The notes beneath the pieces were generated by a model. It had not been told where the DNA came from. It was given only the letters and a program-made list of their open reading frames with translations, and made no database searches. Made by a program: the position numbers and the translations under genes. 64,000 nt of DNA from DATBHW01 sp035307385 (GTDB lineage Bacteria; Chloroflexota; Ktedonobacteria; Ktedonobacterales; DATBGS01), in contig DATGID010000087.1 in assembly GCA_035307385.1 (NCBI GenBank), positions 1 through 64,000 on the forward strand, in the 5' to 3' direction. Positions 59,696-64,000 of this stretch are shown in pieces. How positions within the stretch are numbered: position 1 is the first letter of the stretch; each line of letters opens with the position of its first letter.

Positions 59696-60982
59696 GTGGC
59701 AAACATCTTGTTTTTTACACCATACTACCCGCCAGAGGTGGGGGCGGCTCAAACACGGATTAGCGAAACTGCGGTGCGCCTGGTGAAGCGCGGGCACAAG
59801 GTGACGGTGCTCACGACGCTGCCGAATTATCCGTTAGGGCAGGTGCCTCCTGAATATCGAAACCGCGCCCAGCGTCGCCAGACGCGCGATGGCGTTTCCA
59901 TTGTGCGTGTCTGGAGTTATATCAGCCCGAATAAAGGGTTTCTCCGCCGCATTCTGTCGCAGCTTTCTTTTGGCTGCCTGGCTCCTTTCCTGGGGATGCG
60001 GGCGGTGGGCAAGCCAGATGTGATTATCGTCGAATCGCCTCCGCTCTTTGACGCGATTGGCGGGCGTGTGCTGGCGTGGGTCAAACGCTGCCCTTATATT
60101 TTCACGGTGGCGGATATCTGGCCGGAATCAGCCGTGCAACTGGGCGTGTTGCACAACCGCACGCTGATTCGGTTGGCTGAATGGCTGGAGTGGTCGACCT
60201 ATCGCCGGGCAGGCGCTATCTGGTCGGTTACGGCGGGCATTCGCCAGACGCTCATTGAGCGCGGGCTGCCGGAACAGCAGATTTTCCTTTTGCCCAATGG
60301 GGTGGATACCGAGAAATTCCGCCCGTTGCCGCAGGCCGAGGCGCGCGCCGCCCTTGGCTGGCAGGATGGCTTTACGCTGCTCTATGCTGGCACGATTGGG
60401 CTGGCGCATGGCCTCAATACCGTGTTGGATGCTGCTGAACAGGTGAAGCAGTATGCCGATGTGCGCTTCATGCTGGTTGGCGAAGGCGCTGCCAAAGATG
60501 AGTTAATTGCAGAAGCCGAGCGCCGCCACCTGACCAATGTCAGCTTTCTCAGTGCTCAGCCGCATGACCGCATGCCGCTGATTATTTCCGCTGCCGATGC
60601 CTGCCTGGCTTCGCTGCGCAAAGTGCCACTCTTCGAGGGCGCTTTGCCTTCCAAGATGTATGAGGCGATGGCCTGCGCCCGGCCTATTGTGCTGGCTGTC
60701 GATGGCGAGGCTCGCGAGCTTATTGCCAAGCAGGCGGGAGCCGCGCTCTATGTGGAACCCGAAAATGCTTCGGCGCTTGCCCAGGGTGTGCTGCAACTGC
60801 GCGATCACCCGGAACAGGCGCAGCAATTGGGCCAGCGCGGGCGCGCGTTTGTCAAGGCGCACTTTGACCGAAATCTCCTGGTTGAGCGCCTGGAGGAACG
60901 TGTGCTGATGCTGCTTGGCAGGCAGCCGCAAGAGGCGCAGGCGCAGCTTCCCATCCTCCAGGGGGCATCAGATACCGAATAA
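59696..60982 (+). CDS. glycosyltransferase family 4 (WbuB/PglA-like)
   Basis: 428-aa GT-B enzyme of the WbuB type: ILFFTPYYPPEVGAAQTRISETAVRLVKRGHKVTVLTTLPNYPLG, YIFTVADIWPESAVQLGVL, PNGVDTEKFRPLP, YAGTIGLAHGLNTVLDAAE and PSKMYEAMACARPIVLAV. This group often adds the second sugar to an undecaprenyl-linked N-acetylhexosamine. Start GTG 59696 with AAGGA upstream. Beginning of a probable pgl-like set with the next two genes. Confidence 0.9.
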   Translation: MANILFFTPYYPPEVGAAQTRISETAVRLVKRGHKVTVLTTLPNYPLGQVPPEYRNRAQRRQTRDGVSIVRVWSYISPNKGFLRRILSQLSFGCLAPFLGMRAVGKPDVIIVESPPLFDAIGGRVLAWVKRCPYIFTVADIWPESAVQLGVLHNRTLIRLAEWLEWSTYRRAGAIWSVTAGIRQTLIERGLPEQQIFLLPNGVDTEKFRPLPQAEARAALGWQDGFTLLYAGTIGLAHGLNTVLDAAEQVKQYADVRFMLVGEGAAKDELIAEAERRHLTNVSFLSAQPHDRMPLIISAADACLASLRKVPLFEGALPSKMYEAMACARPIVLAVDGEARELIAKQAGAALYVEPENASALAQGVLQLRDHPEQAQQLGQRGRAFVKAHFDRNLLVERLEERVLMLLGRQPQEAQAQLPILQGASDTE

Positions 60983-61021
60983 ATCTGGCAGAGATACTGG
61001 AGTTTTTGAAAGGAGTTAGTC

Positions 61022-62239
61022 GTGAAAGCACAGGAGCAGACACCGCTTGCCGAAACGCTGAAACCCAGCAAAAGGCCAGGACGCGAGACGTTCTTGCCAT
61101 TTGCTCTGCCGCATATTACCGACGCCGAGATTGCCGAGGTGGTGGATACCCTGCATTCAGGCTGGATTTCCACCGGCCCCAAAACCAAACGCTTTGAGCG
61201 AGAGTTTGCTGATGTAATTGGCGCTCCGTATGCGGTTGCTGTATGCTCTGCCACGGCGGCGATGCATCTGGCGCTTGAGGCGCTCGGCATCAAACCCGGC
61301 GATGAGGTGATTGTGCCGGTCTATACCTTCACGGCCACCGCCGCCGTGATTATCCACTGTGGCGCGCGGCCTGTCTTTGTGGATGTCGACCCGGTGACCT
61401 GCAATATCGATCCGGCCCGTTTGGAGGCGGCGATTACGCCGCGCACGCGGGCGGTGATGGTAGTCCATATTGCCGGGCTTCCCGCCGAGATGGACGAGAT
61501 TCTCGCCATTACCCGCCCGCGCAATATCGCGGTGGTGGAAGATGCGGCCCATGCCTTTCCGGCGCTTTACCGGGGCCAGATGATCGGGACCATTGGCGAT
61601 CTGACGGCCTTCAGCTTCTACGCGACGAAAGCGCTGGCAACCGGCGATGGTGGCATGATCACGACCAACAATCCTGACTATGCCCAGCGCTGCGCATTGA
61701 TGGCGCTGCATGGGATGAGCCGGGATGCCTGGAAGCGCTATACGGCTGAAGGCTCCTGGTTTTACGAGGTCGTGGAGGCCGGATTCAAGTATAATCTGAC
61801 CGATCTGGCCGCTGCCCTTGGACTACAGCAGCTTGCCCGCCGCGAATGGCTGTTGGAGCGACGGCGCAGCATTGCGGCGCGCTATACCGAAGCGTTTGCC
61901 CAGATGCCCGAACTGGAGACGCCGCCCAATCCGGCCCATGTGCAGCATGCCTGGCATCTCTATCAACTGCGGATTCACCCTGAGCGCTTGAACATTACTC
62001 GTGAAGCGTTTATTCAGGCGCTGGGCGAGGCCAAGATCGGAACCAGCGTGCATTTTATCCCGCTGCACATCCATCCATATTATCGAGACGCCTTTCAGCT
62101 TGCGCCCCAGGATTTTCCGGCAGCACTGGACCTCTATCAGCGAGAAATCTCGCTGCCGATTTATCCAGGGATGACGGATGAGGATGTGGCTGATGTGATT
62201 GCCGCGGTTCAAGACGTGGTTGAGACGCATCGGCGTTAA
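61022..62239 (+). CDS. DegT/DnrJ/EryC1 aminotransferase (PglE-like)
   Basis: 405 aa, PLP enzyme with K203 (FSFYATKALATGDGG), CSATAAMHLALEALGIKPGDEV and DAAHAFPALYRG. The N-terminal SGWISTGPKTKRFEREFADVIGAPYAVAV is typical of UDP-4-keto-6-deoxy-GlcNAc aminotransferases (PglE/WbpE types). With the dehydratase part of the next gene it would make a 4-amino-6-deoxy sugar. Start GTG 61022, AAAGGAG upstream. Confidence 0.9.
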   Translation: MKAQEQTPLAETLKPSKRPGRETFLPFALPHITDAEIAEVVDTLHSGWISTGPKTKRFEREFADVIGAPYAVAVCSATAAMHLALEALGIKPGDEVIVPVYTFTATAAVIIHCGARPVFVDVDPVTCNIDPARLEAAITPRTRAVMVVHIAGLPAEMDEILAITRPRNIAVVEDAAHAFPALYRGQMIGTIGDLTAFSFYATKALATGDGGMITTNNPDYAQRCALMALHGMSRDAWKRYTAEGSWFYEVVEAGFKYNLTDLAAALGLQQLARREWLLERRRSIAARYTEAFAQMPELETPPNPAHVQHAWHLYQLRIHPERLNITREAFIQALGEAKIGTSVHFIPLHIHPYYRDAFQLAPQDFPAALDLYQREISLPIYPGMTDEDVADVIAAVQDVVETHRR

Positions 62240-62325
62240 AAAGCCGGGAAGAAGACCATGATGCTATCTCAAGCGCCCCGACGCGCGGAAAAGATGCGCT
62301 GGCGCTGGGAACAGGGGGAACAGGC

Positions 62326-64000
62326 ATGAGCTTGCACGTAAAGCGCTTTGTTGATGTGGCTGTGGCAGCGCTTTTGTTGCTGGCGCTGTCGCCTGTGTTC
62401 GCGATCATTGCTGGCCTTATCCGGCTGGATGAGCCAGGTCCGGTGTTTCATCGTGGCCTGAGAGCGGGCCGCAATGGTCGCCCGTTTGCTGTCTTCAAGT
62501 TTCGCAGCATGACTCTGGCTCCCATGCCCAGGCAAGAGATTACGGTCAGCAATGACCCGAGGGTGACGCGCATTGGGCGCTTTCTGCGGGCAACGAAGCT
62601 GGATGAATTGCCGCAGTTGTTCAACGTTCTGCGGGGTGAGATGAGCCTGGTTGGCCCTCGCCCAGAATCGCCGCACTATGTTGCCTATTATACCGCTGAA
62701 CAACAGCAGGTCTTGTCGGTGCGGCCTGGCATCACCGGGGCCGCGCAGATTTATTTCCCTCATGAAGAGGAATTGCTCAACGGTCCCAATCCGGAACAAT
62801 TGTATATTCGCCGCGTGATGCCTGCCAAGCTGGCGATTGACCTGGATTATGTCCGCTACTGGTCGTTGTGGCTTGATCTGAAACTGATTGTGTTGACGCT
62901 GGTGGCAATCGTGCGCCCCGTTGCGCCATCACCACTGCGTGCACAGCCCACGTCACCACTGCGTGCACAGCCCGCGCCTGCCGCGCAGCATCATCATTTG
63001 GAGGGAAGGAATGGAGGCACGATGTCGCTGAACAACACGAAAGGGTTTTCATCCCCTCCAGAGGAGCCGTCCTCACCAGAACAGTTGCAAGGCACGGCCA
63101 GGCTGCGCGCATGGTTTGCCTATCATATCATCCGGCGCATCCGTGAATATGGTATCGTTGTGATCCTCGATATTATCCTGGTGACGGCAGCTTTTGAATT
63201 GGCAACGCTGCTGCGCTTTGTGAATACACCCTATCTGACAGATCAACTGCGCATACAGTTTCCGGCCAACCTGCTGGCCGGGCTGATCTACGCCATTTTT
63301 GCGTATCTCTTTGGACTCCAGCGGCGGCTCTGGCGTTATGCCAGCATCAAAGATGGGCTGGCGCTGCTCCCACCGCTTGGCATTATGATGGTTGCGATTG
63401 CCGCGCTGGACTTGATTCACACGCCAAACGGACGACTCTATCCGATCAGCATTGCCATTGGCGGCGGCCTGTTTGCCTTCTTGCTCCTGGGCACTGCCAG
63501 GGTGGTGCCACGGATTATCTATACCAGCCAGGTGGTTCCTCCTGCCGGGCAGAGCACCCGCGTGCTGATCATTGGCGCGGGCCAGGCCGGAGCCGCGCTG
63601 GCTTCGCGGTTCCTGGTCAACAATCGCCAGGGGTATCGGCTCATCAACTTTCTGGATGATGACACCTCGAAGTGGTACCGGCGCATTCATGGGGTGCGCA
63701 TTCTGGGACCGGTTGAGTCGCTTCCCGAAATTGTGGAGAAACAGCAGATCGACCTGATTGCCATCGCTCTGCCAGCGGCTGGCGTGGAGCGCATTGGGCA
63801 AATCCTCGCGCTGTGCCAGCAAACATCTGCCAGCGTCAAAATCTTGCAAGGATTAGATCAAATGCTGGGCGGGCAATCTGAGGCGTCTTTTCTGCGCCCG
63901 GTTGATGTCGCTGATTTGCTGGGCCGAGAGGTGGTGCCGCTCCAGTCGGATGAGGCGCATCGGATGCTGCGCGATAAACTGATTCTGGTGACCGGAGCCG
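62326..64000 (+). CDS. fusion: PglC-like phosphoglycosyl transferase and PglF/CapD-like dehydratase, open at right edge
   Basis: One unbroken frame of at least 558 codons runs to the end of the window. Residues 1-205 are a small monotopic PGT: helix SLHVKRFVDVAVAALLLLA, KFRSM, TKLDELPQLFNVLRGEMSLVGPRPES and PGITGAAQIYF. A linker (206-255) has a 24-base in-frame duplication. From about 262 come several helices, then a Rossmann domain at about 412 (VLIIGAGQAGAAL) and the start of an SDR domain at about 550 (LILVTGA), as in PglF/CapD dehydratases. ATG 63022 (codon 233) has GGAGG upstream, so separate translation of the second half is also possible. Consistent with UDP-4-keto-6-deoxy sugar supply and use as first sugar. 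Confidence 0.85.
   Translation, partial: MSLHVKRFVDVAVAALLLLALSPVFAIIAGLIRLDEPGPVFHRGLRAGRNGRPFAVFKFRSMTLAPMPRQEITVSNDPRVTRIGRFLRATKLDELPQLFNVLRGEMSLVGPRPESPHYVAYYTAEQQQVLSVRPGITGAAQIYFPHEEELLNGPNPEQLYIRRVMPAKLAIDLDYVRYWSLWLDLKLIVLTLVAIVRPVAPSPLRAQPTSPLRAQPAPAAQHHHLEGRNGGTMSLNNTKGFSSPPEEPSSPEQLQGTARLRAWFAYHIIRRIREYGIVVILDIILVTAAFELATLLRFVNTPYLTDQLRIQFPANLLAGLIYAIFAYLFGLQRRLWRYASIKDGLALLPPLGIMMVAIAALDLIHTPNGRLYPISIAIGGGLFAFLLLGTARVVPRIIYTSQVVPPAGQSTRVLIIGAGQAGAALASRFLVNNRQGYRLINFLDDDTSKWYRRIHGVRILGPVESLPEIVEKQQIDLIAIALPAAGVERIGQILALCQQTSASVKILQGLDQMLGGQSEASFLRPVDVADLLGREVVPLQSDEAHRMLRDKLILVTGA
62929..62973 (+). repeat. 24-base tandem duplication in the fusion linker
   Basis: A 21-base unit beginning TCACCACTGCGTG is present at 62929-62949 and again at 62953-62973, period 24. 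It adds eight residues (S-P-L-R-A-Q-P-x) in frame. Period and frame fit replication slippage in a loose linker. Confidence 0.85.

Overview
The window is about 58-60% GC and has strong Shine-Dalgarno sites (AAGGAGG or GAGGTG types). It carries a complete 14-gene complex I operon, a Ser/Thr kinase with a virginiamycin-lyase-like propeller, a sensor-type membrane protein without a kinase, and very many family-4 glycosyltransferases. This mix is what I would expect from a filamentous, spore-forming Chloroflexota such as the Ktedonobacteria. That placement is inference from protein style; there is no rRNA or other marker in the window. I saw no tRNA, rRNA, riboswitch or CRISPR array.

Layout. 1-7200: housekeeping and small genes: a partial gene on the minus strand, a decayed HEPN-like gene, a small hypothetical, an Era-like GTPase with a DUF697-type tail, nadE with a PRC-barrel gene, a coiled-coil protein and a polytopic sensor-like protein. 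7336-23860: the minus-strand nuoA-N operon with a recognisable promoter (palindrome in the spacer), a REP-like element between nuoF and nuoG, a bidirectional-type terminator, and a TnpB element (IS1341 type) inserted between nuoI and nuoJ. 23975-36212: first glycan locus: O-antigen ligase/polymerase and methyltransferase (minus strand), then initiating sugar transferase, MurJ/Wzx-type flippase, NAD epimerase, three GT4 genes linked by ATGA overlaps, and a methyltransferase. 36213-40131: a patchwork island holding an N,N-dimethylformamidase-like gene, a frameshifted DnaB helicase fragment, transposase fragments and an AT-rich stretch with a consensus promoter driving an excisionase-type HTH gene. 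40653-43903: PASTA-less Ser/Thr kinase with a beta-propeller, and another methyltransferase.

44032-49152: a minus-strand five-gene operon with the full enzyme set for UDP-2,3-diacetamido-2,3-dideoxy-mannuronic acid (WbpD, E, B, A and I types). 49647-64000: second glycan locus on the plus strand: a Wzz/BY-kinase-like protein whose P-loop is degenerate, a Wzy-type protein, a C5-epimerase-like/GT4 fusion, a Wzx flippase, three GT4 genes, a PglE-like aminotransferase, and an open-ended fusion of a PglC-like phosphoglycosyl transferase to a PglF/CapD-like dehydratase.

Taken together, the right two thirds looks like one large surface or exopolysaccharide locus with two initiating transferases, two flippases and two polymerase/ligase genes. 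It is supplied by a local diacetamido-uronic acid pathway and a probable bacillosamine-type pathway. Most interesting for a second look: the seamless TnpB insertion in nuo, the PglC-PglF fusion, the C5-epimerase-GT4 fusion, the inactive-looking BY-kinase, and the mobile-element island with the dimethylformamidase-like gene.
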